Assembly (NCBI GenBank): GCA_900548455.1
Contig: URKQ01000007.1
Coordinates: 62,001 to 126,000, forward strand
Length of the DNA stretch: 64,000 nt
Reading direction: 5' to 3'
Origin: an uncultured Clostridium sp.
GTDB taxonomy: Bacteria > Bacillota > Clostridia > Clostridiales > Clostridiaceae
Position 1 is the first letter of the stretch, and every line of letters starts with the position of its first letter. A program made the translations under genes and the position numbers. Under the pieces are notes generated by a model. That model saw only the letters and a program-made list of their open reading frames with translations, made no database searches and was not told where the DNA came from. Positions 1 through 9,452 of the stretch are shown piece after piece.

Positions 1-706
1 CATCACTTTCAATAGAAAAGCTTTGAATTCTAACATCTTCAATTATTTGCTTTCCATCAGTTCCCATAACAGGTTTACCGTCTTTATCAAATTTAGGTTT
101 TTGAACTACTTCTGGTATAGTAAGTGGTACTAATTTATCTTGATTTGCATCTAAATCTTTAGCGTTTCCATCAACATAATCACATGGAATTTTTCCATCT
201 ACAGCAACCTTAGGAGATGTTCCAGTTCCATCACTTATTGCATATCCCATTACTCTGTATCCATTAGTTGTTAATAAGTTACCATGACTATCCACTTTAA
301 AAGATCCATCTCTAGTAAAAAATGTTTCCATAGATGCAGAGCTCATACCTTGATTTACATCAACAGTTATATCCCCTGTTATATCTCCTTTTGATACTAT
401 AAAGTAACCTGTTCCATCAATAGCCATATCATAAGGTCTTCCAGTAGGGTTCAAACTTCCTTGATTCATATTAGTTGTAATACTTTGAATAGATACACCC
501 ATACCTACTCTTGATGGGTTAATACCTCCAAGAGTTCTTCCTGGTGCTGATGCACCTCTATAGTTTTGATACATATTATCTTGGAATGTTACTGATGATG
601 ATTTAAACGCCGTAGTTCCTGAATTGGCAACGTTATTTCCTATTACGTCTAGCTTCTTTTGGTTAACACCTAGTCCTGATATTCCTGAGTACATTGAGTT
701 TAGCAT
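1..706 (-). CDS. flgE: Flagellar hook protein FlgE (N-terminal part, runs off the window)
   Basis: I translated this from the minus strand; the ATG at 706 follows GGAGGATAAAAAGT. The product starts MLNSMYSGISGLGVNQKKLD, the rod/hook family N-terminal signature, and continues with VIGNNVANSGTTAFKSS and a DMAIDGTGYFIV segment typical of hook proteins. About 235 residues are visible and the 3' end lies beyond position 1. FlgE polymerises outside the cell into the hook that joins rod and filament. Its position directly after fliK (length ruler) and flgD (hook cap) supports flgE over flgF or flgG, which have the same N-terminus. It is the most distal gene seen of the flgB operon. Confidence 0.9.
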   Translation of the reverse strand, partial: MLNSMYSGISGLGVNQKKLDVIGNNVANSGTTAFKSSSVTFQDNMYQNYRGASAPGRTLGGINPSRVGMGVSIQSITTNMNQGSLNPTGRPYDMAIDGTGYFIVSKGDITGDITVDVNQGMSSASMETFFTRDGSFKVDSHGNLLTTNGYRVMGYAISDGTGTSPKVAVDGKIPCDYVDGNAKDLDANQDKLVPLTIPEVVQKPKFDKDGKPVMGTDGKQIIEDVRIQSFSIESD

Positions 707-781
707 ACTTTTTATCCTCCATTTCGATTACAATTTTAAATTCTTACTTCTTAATTCTAAATTTTAAATTCTAAATTAATA

Positions 782-1498
782 TTACGGTTCTACTGAAGTT
801 ATTGTATCAAATAAAAAGTCTTTGACCTCTACTTTTCCATCCTTTTCAACTTCCATCTTAATTTTTATTCCTTCACTATCTCTATATACTTTTACAACCT
901 TTCCGGAAATGGTTTCGGTTGTTGGCTTTGAATCCCCTTCGCCTTCGCCTTCACCTTCACCTTCAACAGGCTCTTTATAAACAGTTACTTCTACAGTTTT
1001 TCCTATTAAAGTAGCAGCGTTAGAGAAAGTTAAATTATCCATGTTAGGATCTCCATAATCTAAAACATCTGTAACTTGACTATATTTAAAATCTTTAAGT
1101 TTTCCATCCAGTCCTTCTACAGAAACAAAAACTTCACCCTTATATTTATATACAGCTCTTACAACTCCACTTTCGGGCATACCATTACTATCATACACAC
1201 CAAGTCCTACAAATTTTCCTGTTAAACTCTGGGCAGCATTTAGCGTCATAGTGTCATTTAATGCACTCATCTGCTCCATTGAAGTAAATTGAGCAAGCTG
1301 TGTTATATAAGCTGTAGTGTCCTGTGACTGAGTTGGATCTTGATTTGCAAGTTCAGCTGCCAATATCTTAAAAAAGGCATCTTTATCTAAATCATTTGGA
1401 TTTTCTACTATTGGTGTTCCGTTAGGTGTAACTGAAATTTTAGTATCAGCTGAAGTTAACTTTAACTTGTTCGAATTTGGTGTAGAAACTGAATTCAT
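782..1498 (-). CDS. flgD: Flagellar hook assembly (cap) protein FlgD
   Basis: 238 residues. The N-terminal domain near residues 40-80 has the FlgD core (FFKILAAELANQDPTQ followed by QLAQFTSMEQM), needed for export and for capping the growing hook so that FlgE can polymerise. The start follows AGGAGATGAGATAG. An acidic Glu-Gly tract near residues 180-190 is encoded by a tandem hexanucleotide run at about 937-965, so its length may vary. The gene lies between fliK and flgE in the usual order. FlgD is discarded after hook completion. Confidence 0.92.
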   Translation of the reverse strand: MNSVSTPNSNKLKLTSADTKISVTPNGTPIVENPNDLDKDAFFKILAAELANQDPTQSQDTTAYITQLAQFTSMEQMSALNDTMTLNAAQSLTGKFVGLGVYDSNGMPESGVVRAVYKYKGEVFVSVEGLDGKLKDFKYSQVTDVLDYGDPNMDNLTFSNAATLIGKTVEVTVYKEPVEGEGEGEGEGDSKPTTETISGKVVKVYRDSEGIKIKMEVEKDGKVEVKDFLFDTITSVEP

Positions 1499-1510
1499 CT
1501 ATCTCATCTC

Positions 1511-2818
1511 CTAAATCAATATATCTAATGCTCCATTAGAACTTTTATCTGTAGTATCTTGACCTTCTTCCAGGTCAACTTCGCCATTTGAGTTTAAATT
1601 ACTATTTTCATTTTCTCTTTGCTGTCCATCAAAATGCTTTTTTTCACCAGAAAAGTATGTAGTATCATTTTCATAAAGTCCAATATTTACTGATTCAATT
1701 TTTATATTCTGAGTACCAATTTTTTCATTTATTTCTCTTAGACCTGATGATAATAAATCTACTGCTTCTTTTGATGTAGCCTTAATATTTGCTTTTAAAG
1801 CTCCTTGCTCCATTACTATTGAAATAGTAACCTGTCCCAATTCCTTAGGATATATCTTAACTGTTAAATCTTTGATTCCATTTTGGTCCATATAGGTCAA
1901 AGCTTTTATTACATCATTATTTAAATTGCTTTTTGTCATAACTACTGGTTCATCAAAGGAAACTTTATTTGTAGAATCAATATTTCTATTTAATATCGAA
2001 ATAAAATCATTAACTCTAGTAACTTTATCTTCTCCTTCTTCACCGTTTACAAGGTTATTTAAGATAGAGTCTTCTTTCGAAAGATTTTTTTCGCCTCCAC
2101 TAAGATTGCCTCTTTCTTCACTTGCTGGTTGCTGCTCAGTAACTTTAGTATATTGAAAAGATGTATCTAATAGATTAGTCTCATTTTTTCCTTCACTAGA
2201 GTTAATAGGGTTATTCCCAATTGGTAATTTATTAGCAAGATGGTCTTCTATATTTGAACCATTATCTTTACTTAATAGTTCTTCAATATTAGAAAGAATT
2301 TCTTTATTATTTCCAAGTGCTTCATTAGTAAGCCCAAGTTTTTGTAATAAATCCTCTGCATGTTTTGTTTCCTTAAGCATAGCTAAAAGATCATTATTAG
2401 TATTTTCAATGTTTTCACTAAGATTTAATTTTTCACCATTTAAAGAATTCAATAAATTTATAATTGAATCTCCTGTTAAACCTTGCTCTTGAAATTCCAT
2501 TAATGAAACTTTATCATCTTCACTTGATATTAAAGTCTGTAAAAGGTCTAGTATAGATGCTAATGATTCATTAGAAACTTCCTCTACTTCATTAATTTCT
2601 TCTTCACCTAATTCTTTAGTAGAATTTTCTTTTATCTTAGAATTTTCTTTTTTAGGTGCTTCCGTAGATTTTTTTACATTATCATTATCTTTTTTATTTT
2701 CCTTTGAAGAAACCTTTTTAATTTCTACTGCAAAATCCTTACTAGGGCCTTGAGTTTCGCTTTTTTGCTGAGGTGCCTTTACACTTTCAACAGCATTTGC
2801 TACTACATTAATATTCAT
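1511..2818 (-). CDS. fliK: Flagellar hook-length control protein FliK
   Basis: 435 residues. The long N-terminal two thirds are hydrophilic and low in complexity (Lys, Glu, Asn, Ser), as expected for a secreted molecular ruler. The C-terminal part from about residue 290 matches the Flg_hook domain (LTVKIYPKELGQVTISI, then a helix ending in GLREINEKIGTQNI), which contacts FlhB to switch export specificity once the hook reaches full length. The start has a strong GGAGG site and lies 3 bases after the fliJ stop. Identity rests on the C-terminal domain and gene order because the N-terminus is not conserved. Confidence 0.88.
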   Translation of the reverse strand: MNINVVANAVESVKAPQQKSETQGPSKDFAVEIKKVSSKENKKDNDNVKKSTEAPKKENSKIKENSTKELGEEEINEVEEVSNESLASILDLLQTLISSEDDKVSLMEFQEQGLTGDSIINLLNSLNGEKLNLSENIENTNNDLLAMLKETKHAEDLLQKLGLTNEALGNNKEILSNIEELLSKDNGSNIEDHLANKLPIGNNPINSSEGKNETNLLDTSFQYTKVTEQQPASEERGNLSGGEKNLSKEDSILNNLVNGEEGEDKVTRVNDFISILNRNIDSTNKVSFDEPVVMTKSNLNNDVIKALTYMDQNGIKDLTVKIYPKELGQVTISIVMEQGALKANIKATSKEAVDLLSSGLREINEKIGTQNIKIESVNIGLYENDTTYFSGEKKHFDGQQRENENSNLNSNGEVDLEEGQDTTDKSSNGALDILI

Positions 2819-2821
2819 TCC

Positions 2822-3268
2822 TTACCTCCTTCCACTTTCACGTATATATCCATAAAGTGCAAATTCGTCATTTTGTATTTGTTCAATTCGACTTTGCTCC
2901 TTTATAAATCTAGCTTCATCTTTATCTTTTAAAATACCAACTATCTTTTTGTTAACCTGAGCTTCTACTAAATCTTTTCTTTTAGTTTCTACTTTTCTTT
3001 CTTGTTTCTTCAAATCTTTTTTAGTCAGGTCGATAGTACTATTAAGCAAATTTAAGTATTGTGACTGTACCTTTCTATCAATGGTACTCATCTCATTAGA
3101 AATCTGAGAATATTTTTTCATATTATCTTCTAGATTTTTAAGATTACTTTCAACTTTGTTTTTACTTTGAAGAGCTTCCATAAACACAATTTTTTTATCT
3201 TCCTCTTCCTTTTCTCTAATATCTAATAACTTTTGAAGTTTAAATTTATAACCTTGAGTCAAAGCCAT
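2822..3268 (-). CDS. fliJ: Flagellar export chaperone FliJ
   Basis: About 148 residues, almost wholly charged coiled coil with heptads of Lys, Glu and Leu (KLQKLLDIREKEEEDKK at the start). FliJ is the stalk of the FliI ATPase ring and helps couple it to the export gate. The reading frame opens earlier at two GTG codons, but the ATG at 3268 has better spacing from AAGG (5 bases) and gives the usual N-terminus MALTQGYKFKLQ. It starts just inside the fliI stop region, so the genes are probably translationally coupled. Sequence similarity in this family is low; position after fliI carries much of the call. Confidence 0.85.
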   Translation of the reverse strand: MALTQGYKFKLQKLLDIREKEEEDKKIVFMEALQSKNKVESNLKNLEDNMKKYSQISNEMSTIDRKVQSQYLNLLNSTIDLTKKDLKKQERKVETKRKDLVEAQVNKKIVGILKDKDEARFIKEQSRIEQIQNDEFALYGYIRESGRR

Positions 3269-3275
3269 CACCACC

Positions 3276-4583
3276 TTAATTAAACATGTTAACTAGCGCA
3301 TCTTTTGTTTTATCAAATTCACAACTTTCTTTTATCCCTTGTGTTAAAAACTCATTTATAGTTTCTATATATCGTATAGCCATATCAATTTTACTATTGC
3401 TTCCACTTGCGTAAGCTCCGAGATTAATTAAATCTTCTGCTTCATTATAAGAAGATAGAAGGTCTCTTGCTAGGGAGGCTGTTTTTTTATGTTCATCCTC
3501 TGCAATTTCAGGCATAAGTCTTGAAACACTTCTAAGTATATCTATAGCAGGATAATGATTCTTAGCTGCCAAATCTCTGCTTAAAACTATATGTCCATCC
3601 AATATACCTCTTACAGCATCTGCTATAGGTTCATTAAAGTCATCTCCATCAACAAGGACAGTATAAAATGCAGTAATAGATCCTTTATCAGACATTCCAC
3701 TTCTCTCTAATAGTTTAGGAAGCATTGAAAATACTGAAGGAGTATATCCCTTTGTAGCAGGAGGTTCTCCAATTGCAAGACCAATTTCCCTTTGAGCCAT
3801 AGCAAAACGAGTAACTGAGTCCATCATAAGTATTACCTTAAGTCCCTTATCTCTAAAATACTCAGCTATTGCAGTGGCAGTAAAAGCTCCTTTAAGTCTA
3901 ACCAGTGCAGGTTGATCTGATGTAGCACATACTACTACTGATCTTTTTAATCCTTCTTCTCCCAAGTCCTTTTCTATAAAGTCTAGGACCTCTCTTCCTC
4001 TTTCTCCAATCAGAGAAATTACGTTAACATCTGCCTTAGCTTCTCTCGCTATCATACCCAAAGTTGTACTTTTACCAACTCCAGATCCTGCAAATATACC
4101 TACTCTTTGCCCTTCCCCACAAGTCAAAAACCCATCAATAGCTCTTACTCCTGTTGGAAGTACCTCTTTAATTCTTCTTCTTTTAAGAGGATCCGGAGGC
4201 ATTGCCTCTAGGGGATAACTTTTATATAAGTTTATTTTTGACTTATCAATGGGATTTCCTGTACCATCCAGTACCTTTCCTAATAGTTCATCTGAACATT
4301 TTATGCTTAATTGCTTTCCAGTCCTTATAGCTCTACATCCTGGAGAAATCCCTGTAAGGTTTCCAAGAGGCATTAACAGCAATCTTCCCTCTTTAAACCC
4401 TACTACTTCACAAGCTATAGCAGTATTGGATTCATTGTATATGTTAAAAACTTCTCCTACAAATCCTTTAACTCCACTTACTTCAATAGTAAGACCAATT
4501 ATATTTTTAACTATACCTTCCATATGATTAAAATTTGTTTTAATTATATTTTCTTCTATATCTTGAAAGTTTAACTCCATCAT
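3276..4583 (-). CDS. fliI: Flagellum-specific ATPase FliI
   Basis: 435 residues, the normal length. It shows the F1-beta-like ATPase core: Walker A AGSGVGKST near residue 165, Walker B VILMMDSVTRFA, and the catalytic-dimer motif GERGREVLDFIEKDLG. FliI hydrolyses ATP at the cytoplasmic face of the type III export apparatus and delivers export substrates with FliH and FliJ. It begins MMELNF, so either of two adjacent ATG codons could be used. It sits between fliH and fliJ. Confidence 0.97.
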   Translation of the reverse strand: MMELNFQDIEENIIKTNFNHMEGIVKNIIGLTIEVSGVKGFVGEVFNIYNESNTAIACEVVGFKEGRLLLMPLGNLTGISPGCRAIRTGKQLSIKCSDELLGKVLDGTGNPIDKSKINLYKSYPLEAMPPDPLKRRRIKEVLPTGVRAIDGFLTCGEGQRVGIFAGSGVGKSTTLGMIAREAKADVNVISLIGERGREVLDFIEKDLGEEGLKRSVVVCATSDQPALVRLKGAFTATAIAEYFRDKGLKVILMMDSVTRFAMAQREIGLAIGEPPATKGYTPSVFSMLPKLLERSGMSDKGSITAFYTVLVDGDDFNEPIADAVRGILDGHIVLSRDLAAKNHYPAIDILRSVSRLMPEIAEDEHKKTASLARDLLSSYNEAEDLINLGAYASGSNSKIDMAIRYIETINEFLTQGIKESCEFDKTKDALVNMFN

Positions 4584-4597
4584 ATTTCATAATTCCT

Positions 4598-5353
4598 CTA
4601 TACTTCCATTAGAACTTCTCTAAGTTTATCTATGCTATTTTCTATTGTGAAGGAAGTCTTTCCATTATCCTTTTCAACAACTAAAGTTCCTTCTTCTAAA
4701 CGATTATCTTCTAATATAATAACTTCACCTTTAATTCCTATAGTCAACTTAAATTCATCAATTATAGAGTTTAGATGTGATACATAAGAAGATGAAACTC
4801 TAATTAAAAACATCTTATTACTTTTTTCATCGGATAAAATTTGAAATAATAAATTATCTAAGGCAGCCTCATTTTCAAATTCCTTTTTCAGCATTGATTC
4901 CACTGAGGAAATAATTATTTTTCTTATATTCATCTCTTTTTCTTTAAGAAATTTATCATACTCTTCTTTTGCTTGATAAAGAATATAGTTTGCATTATCA
5001 ATTATTGCTTGTCCCTCTTGACTTCCCTCATTATATCCACTATCTTTTCCTTCATTAAATCCGATGTTATAGCCTTCTTCATAACCTTGTTTAAATCCAG
5101 CTTCTTTTGCTTCATATAGTACCTTTTCTTTTTCCGTTAAGGCTTCATCTATAATTTGCTTTGCATCTTCATTAGCTCTATCTAGTATTTCTTTTACTCT
5201 CAATTTTGCTAAGTCATATTCTTCACTACGTCCGTCAAAAACAGTTTCATTACTAACTTCTTCTACTTTTTGCACTGGAACAGTAGTTTCTATTGAAACA
5301 TTTCCCTTTTCATAAGCCTGGATTCCTTTTATAACCTTACAAGATGAGTGCAT
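4598..5353 (-). CDS. fliH: Flagellar assembly protein FliH
   Basis: About 251 residues. It holds the FliH glycine-repeat helix (GFKQGYEEGYNIGFNEGK, with Gly every four residues) near 95-125, after an acidic N-terminal region, and a C-terminal domain resembling the ATP synthase delta/E stator. FliH dimers bind FliI and hold it in check. The frame opens at a GTG at 5362, but ATG 5353 lies 5 bases after GAGGTGG and is preferred; this leaves a 17-base overlap with the end of fliG, which suggests coupling. Confidence 0.92.
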   Translation of the reverse strand: MHSSCKVIKGIQAYEKGNVSIETTVPVQKVEEVSNETVFDGRSEEYDLAKLRVKEILDRANEDAKQIIDEALTEKEKVLYEAKEAGFKQGYEEGYNIGFNEGKDSGYNEGSQEGQAIIDNANYILYQAKEEYDKFLKEKEMNIRKIIISSVESMLKKEFENEAALDNLLFQILSDEKSNKMFLIRVSSSYVSHLNSIIDEFKLTIGIKGEVIILEDNRLEEGTLVVEKDNGKTSFTIENSIDKLREVLMEV

Positions 5354-6353
5354 CGTCGCCACCTCTTACAATTGTAATTTCACCAGCTTCATCTAGTCTT
5401 CTAATTAAGCCAACAATTTTTTGCTGTGCCTTTTCTACATCTACCAGTCTTACAGGTCCTAAGAATTCCATATCTTCCTTTAATGTCTCTCCAGCTCTCT
5501 TTGATAGATTTCGTACTATGGTCTCTACTACTTGTTCTGAAGTTCCCTTTAAAGCCATACATAATTCTTTAGTATCAACTTCTCTAAGAATTCTTTGAAT
5601 ATCAACATCATTAATTGTAATAACATCTTCAAATACGAACATAGACTCTTTAACCTTATCAGCAAGTTCCATATCTTCTCTTTCAAGACCCTCTGTAATA
5701 TTTTTCTCAGTAGTTCTATCAACTTGGTTAAGAATATTAACAAGAGATTGAACTCCTCCAATTTCTGTATTTTCATTAGATACAACTGATGACAGCTTAC
5801 TATTAAGAATTTCTTCTATTTCTTTAACTACAACTGGATAAATATTGCTCATAGTTGCAACTCTATATGCTACATCACTTTGAAGTTCCGGTGGCAGTGC
5901 AGATAATATTTGTCCAGCTTTATCTGGTTGTAAATGACATAATATCAAAGCAATAGTTTGTGGTTGTTCACTAGATATAACATTCATCAATTGATTAGCA
6001 TCAGCTTTTCTTGCAATAGCAAATGGTCTATATTGCTGTGAAAACTCTGTTACTCTGTCTAAAATATCATTAGCCTTTTGACTGCCAAGTGCTCTTGACA
6101 AACAACTTCTAGCATACTCAACTCCGCCCTCAATAATGTAATCTTTAGCTTTATTCATCTCCATGAACTCATCTAATATAGATTGTCTTTCCTCTGGGCT
6201 AACTGAGGACATATTTGCTATTTCATAAGTGATTTTTTGAATTTCATTTTCATGTAATTTTTTTATTATGCTAGCCGATGCCTCTGGCCCTAGAGAAATA
6301 AATAGTATTGCAGCCTTTTGGGCTCCAGTAAATTTTTTTGTATTTGTTGACAT
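5337..6353 (-). CDS. fliG: Flagellar motor switch protein FliG
   Basis: 338 residues. N-terminal domain (KAAILFISLGPEASA) binds FliF; the middle domain carries EQPQTIALILCHLQPDKA, the EHPQ-type motif that contacts FliM; the C-terminal charged helix (VDVEKAQQKIVGLIRRLDE) faces MotA, and the gene ends in RGGDDALIL. FliG forms the torque-generating face of the C ring. A GGAGG site precedes the ATG, which is 1 base after the fliF stop. Confidence 0.97.
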   Translation of the reverse strand: MSTNTKKFTGAQKAAILFISLGPEASASIIKKLHENEIQKITYEIANMSSVSPEERQSILDEFMEMNKAKDYIIEGGVEYARSCLSRALGSQKANDILDRVTEFSQQYRPFAIARKADANQLMNVISSEQPQTIALILCHLQPDKAGQILSALPPELQSDVAYRVATMSNIYPVVVKEIEEILNSKLSSVVSNENTEIGGVQSLVNILNQVDRTTEKNITEGLEREDMELADKVKESMFVFEDVITINDVDIQRILREVDTKELCMALKGTSEQVVETIVRNLSKRAGETLKEDMEFLGPVRLVDVEKAQQKIVGLIRRLDEAGEITIVRGGDDALIL

Positions 6354-6354
6354 A

Positions 6355-7944
6355 CTATCTTCGTTCCTCCTCTGTAAGCCATGATTTTATGACTTCAGCC
6401 ACTTGCTCTGGCTTTTTCTCAGCATATTTCTGAACTTCTTTAATTACTTTTTCTTTTTCTGTTTCTACATCAAGATTTAAATTTAAAGCTCGATATGCAT
6501 CCATTTTATTCTGCATTTCGTCTTCACCCACAGTTACATCTAAATCTGCTGTAATTTCATCATCTATATCATCTTCATCATCATCTTTATTTTTCTTTTT
6601 GATTGTAGTAATTATAACTATTACTAGTACAACTGCTGCTACTGCTGCTGCTCCAAGTGCAATAAGTTTTCTTCTAGCAGCTTTAGCTTCCGCTTCCTTC
6701 ATTGCATCAATTTCTGCTTGAGCTTGATCTTTATAGGTACTATCAAAGGCTATGCCTTCCACAGAGATTCCATCTCCTCTTTCCTGGTTATATCCGATAG
6801 CATCCGCAACCAATCCTGTTATAGCTTGTCTTGTCTCTTCATTAATAGCTCCATTAACTACTATAGAAGTAGTTATTCTATCAACTTGACCTTGAGCTTT
6901 TACTACAACCTCTTCAGTTTTAGAATTCTCATAGTTCTTAGTTTCTTCAAAATATCCGCCATTTTCAATCTTTTCATCTTCTGAATTTTGTGTATTACTC
7001 ATATTGTTATCTACTGGACTAGAAGATGTATCCTCATTAGCTTGACCTGTTTTATCTATAATATTATGTTCACTTGCTAAAACATTATTTTCCTTATCAT
7101 AGGTCACATTATTTTGCTTTATAGCATCAAAATTTAAAATTGCATTAACAGATACTTTAACATTATCTCTATATATTGGTTCTAATACATTTAAAATTTT
7201 CTTTTCAAATTCTTGTTCTACCTTTTTTGTTGCAGCAATCTGCTTATCTGTATTAGCAGACTGTACGCCTTCCTCTTCATCAAACAATCCTTCAGTTAAT
7301 AAAGTTAAATTGTCAGAAACAATAGTAACATCTTTTTTATCCAAATTTTCTACGCTTCCACATACAAGATATACTATTGACTTTACCTGCTGATCAGATA
7401 AAGAAGCCCCTGGTACTAATTTTACTGTAACAGAAGCACTGGCAGGTGTTTTTGTAGTTACAAAAGCTGAATCATTAGGAATAACTAAATTCACTTTTGC
7501 AGAATCTACTTCATCAAAGGCCTTTATAGTTCTTTCAATTTCTCCTGATAAAGCTCTTTGATACATAACTCTTGACTCGTCATCTGTTGCCCCAACCTTA
7601 GCTGAGTCAAACAACTCAAATCCTTTACTTCCTTCTGTTAAATTTACTTTAGATAAAACTTCCATTCTAAGCTTATCTACTTCTGATTCCTTAACTAATA
7701 TGGAATTACCTTGAATCTTATAACTTGCACCCTTTTCATCTAATGATGCCATTATATTTCCTGAATCATTACTATCTAATTCCGAAAACAAAACTGTATA
7801 CTTTGGTGTAAGTGACACATAAAGTAATATCCCAATAGCTAGTACTGCCACTATACTAATTATAGTTAAAGCTATCTTACGAGTCTTCGTCATAGATTTC
7901 CATTTTTCTTTTAGCTTATTCATTATCTCCGATAGCTTACTCAT
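6355..7944 (-). CDS. fliF: Flagellar MS-ring protein FliF
   Basis: 529 residues with two membrane helices: near 25-45 (IALTIISIVAVLAIGILLYV) and near 430-450 (rich in Ala, Val and Ile). Between them lie the ring-building domains (YTVLFSELDSNDSGNI start, and SVTVKLVPGASLSDQQVKSI). The cytoplasmic tail after the second helix is acidic and ends with the FliG-binding segment. FliF is the first ring built in the membrane and houses the export gate. Gene order and length match the family. Confidence 0.97.
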   Translation of the reverse strand: MSKLSEIMNKLKEKWKSMTKTRKIALTIISIVAVLAIGILLYVSLTPKYTVLFSELDSNDSGNIMASLDEKGASYKIQGNSILVKESEVDKLRMEVLSKVNLTEGSKGFELFDSAKVGATDDESRVMYQRALSGEIERTIKAFDEVDSAKVNLVIPNDSAFVTTKTPASASVTVKLVPGASLSDQQVKSIVYLVCGSVENLDKKDVTIVSDNLTLLTEGLFDEEEGVQSANTDKQIAATKKVEQEFEKKILNVLEPIYRDNVKVSVNAILNFDAIKQNNVTYDKENNVLASEHNIIDKTGQANEDTSSSPVDNNMSNTQNSEDEKIENGGYFEETKNYENSKTEEVVVKAQGQVDRITTSIVVNGAINEETRQAITGLVADAIGYNQERGDGISVEGIAFDSTYKDQAQAEIDAMKEAEAKAARRKLIALGAAAVAAVVLVIVIITTIKKKNKDDDEDDIDDEITADLDVTVGEDEMQNKMDAYRALNLNLDVETEKEKVIKEVQKYAEKKPEQVAEVIKSWLTEEERR

Positions 7945-7959
7945 CTTTTAAACCCTCCA

Positions 7960-8277
7960 TTATACTTGCATGTTGTTAAGCTCCTTATATGCATCAACAA
8001 GCTTATTTCTTATTTCAATTGCAAGATTTAATGATAGGGATGCTTCCTGAGTTGCTAACATTACCTCTTGTATTTCTAAATCTCCATTTAGATATCCCTT
8101 TATACTATCATCTGCTTTAACCTGTGTATCATTAACTTTGTTAAGTTCAGATTTTAGCACATCTCCAAAACCAACTTCACTACTAGATGAGGAATTTTCC
8201 TGCTCGTCATTTCCCCCATAAATATTAATTAAGTCTTGTTTAAAAATTGATGTACTTGGTATGTAGTTATTTATCAT
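7960..8277 (-). CDS. fliE: Flagellar hook-basal body complex protein FliE
   Basis: About 105 residues. The C-terminal half (VMLATQEASLSLNLAIEIRN, ending YKELNNMQV) is the conserved FliE helix that joins the MS ring to the proximal rod. Two ATG codons are possible, 8283 and 8277; the second is 8 bases from AGGAG and is preferred. It lies between flgC and fliF, as in other Firmicutes. Confidence 0.93.
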   Translation of the reverse strand: MINNYIPSTSIFKQDLINIYGGNDEQENSSSSSEVGFGDVLKSELNKVNDTQVKADDSIKGYLNGDLEIQEVMLATQEASLSLNLAIEIRNKLVDAYKELNNMQV

Positions 8278-8293
8278 ATACATTTGCTCCTAT

Positions 8294-8725
8294 CTATCTA
8301 CCTATTTCTAAAGTCTTCAAAAACATACTCTTTTGTGCTTCAAAAACACTTACATTAGCTTCATATGCTCTACTTGCCACCATCAAGTCTACCATTTCAT
8401 TTGTTATTTCCACATTTGGCATTGTAACAAACCCTTCTTCATCAGCATCTGGATGACTTGGATTGTACACCTTTGGTAATTCTGAATCATCATCATCTAT
8501 TCCCACTGCTTTAATACCATTTAACTTAGTAGAAGATGTTCCCTTTGATCTGTTATATACTTCTTCTAAATTAGATTGAAATACAGCCACTTTTCTAACA
8601 TAAGGCTTCCCATCTTCACCTCTAGTTGTCTCTGCATTAGCTATATTAGATGATATTGTATCCATCCTTAACCTTTCAGCACTTAAACCGCTAGTCGCAA
8701 TTCTCAATCCTCTAAAAGCTTCCAT
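8294..8725 (-). CDS. flgC: Flagellar proximal rod protein FlgC
   Basis: 143 residues. N-terminus GLRIATSGLSAERLRMDTIS followed by SNIANAETTR is the rod-protein signature; the C-terminus VEITNEMVDLMVASRAYEAN is the matching family helix. FlgC builds the proximal rod with FlgB and FlgF. Gene sits 2 bases from flgB and 10 from fliE. Confidence 0.96.
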   Translation of the reverse strand: MEAFRGLRIATSGLSAERLRMDTISSNIANAETTRGEDGKPYVRKVAVFQSNLEEVYNRSKGTSSTKLNGIKAVGIDDDDSELPKVYNPSHPDADEEGFVTMPNVEITNEMVDLMVASRAYEANVSVFEAQKSMFLKTLEIGR

Positions 8726-8727
8726 TC

Positions 8728-9114
8728 TTATTTCCCTCCTTTAATGACACTATTTGTGGATGTTATTTTACCACTCACCATTCTAACTAATGATTGATAC
8801 ATAAGACTATTAGCAGCTTGGCTAGACATTTCCACTTCAATATCTACATTATTTCCGTCTTCTCTCATGGAGGTAGTATCATCTTCTTTAACTTGAACCT
8901 TACCATTATTACTACTGCCGGATATGTGCTTACTCTTCGTCGTTTTAAGCTTATCACTGCTAGCTGTATTGTTCATAACTTGCTCAAAGGGAACATAATG
9001 TCTTTTATAACCTTCAGTATTTACATTGGCAATATTATTTGCAACTACTTTATTTGCCTCCGACGTTACATTCAAGGATCTCTTTAATAAGTTATACACA
9101 TCATATTGAGCCAT
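8728..9114 (-). CDS. flgB: Flagellar proximal rod protein FlgB
   Basis: 128 residues. Shows LLKRSLNVTSEANKVVANNI and the NIANVNTEGYKR rod motif, and the C-terminal segment MSSQAANSLMYQSLVRMVSG. It is the first gene of the basal-body/export operon. Roughly 245 bases of AT-rich leader lie between its ATG and the riboswitch terminator at 9361-9384, in which I see no further gene. Expression of the whole operon should depend on read-through of that terminator. Confidence 0.96.
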   Translation of the reverse strand: MAQYDVYNLLKRSLNVTSEANKVVANNIANVNTEGYKRHYVPFEQVMNNTASSDKLKTTKSKHISGSSNNGKVQVKEDDTTSMREDGNNVDIEVEMSSQAANSLMYQSLVRMVSGKITSTNSVIKGGK

Positions 9115-9350
9115 AATCTTCTCCCTCCATTCCTTCTATAAGATTACCATAACTAATTAGACAAAAAATTAAAAATTCCTTCTTTTTTTTCTAAATTCAT
9201 ATTAGAGTTTAAACTTTTTTATGATTTTTGTATATATGTGTCATATTTTATATTTTATTTCTGTACTAAATTCTAAAATACAACATTTTTTTCCATATAA
9301 ACTTAACTCACCCCCATTTTATATTCAGTTAGTAGGAACTAATTTTTAAA

Positions 9351-9384
9351 AAAAATAAAAGAAGCTACTCCAAAGAGTAGCTTC
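9351..9384 (-). terminator. Riboswitch expression platform: intrinsic terminator before flgB
   Basis: Read on the minus strand, GAAGCTACTC - TTTG - GAGTAGCTTC is a perfect 10-base-pair hairpin followed by TTTTATTTTTTTT. It lies about 70 bases after the c-di-GMP aptamer and well before flgB. Its 5' arm and loop (plus 9370-9378) are a perfect 9-base complement of the aptamer 3' flank (plus 9456-9464), which gives an obvious antiterminator when the aptamer is empty. This makes ligand binding an OFF signal. Confidence 0.88.
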
Positions 9385-9452
9385 AAAAGATACGAAATAA
9401 TAAAACATAGAATTACATAATAATTGTAATTTATGCATAACAAAAAGTATAG

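Noticed and set aside
9115..9350. Additional small gene or second aptamer between the flgB riboswitch terminator and flgB
   Set aside because: The stretch is AT-rich with frequent stops in all frames and no conserved RNA motif that I can identify.
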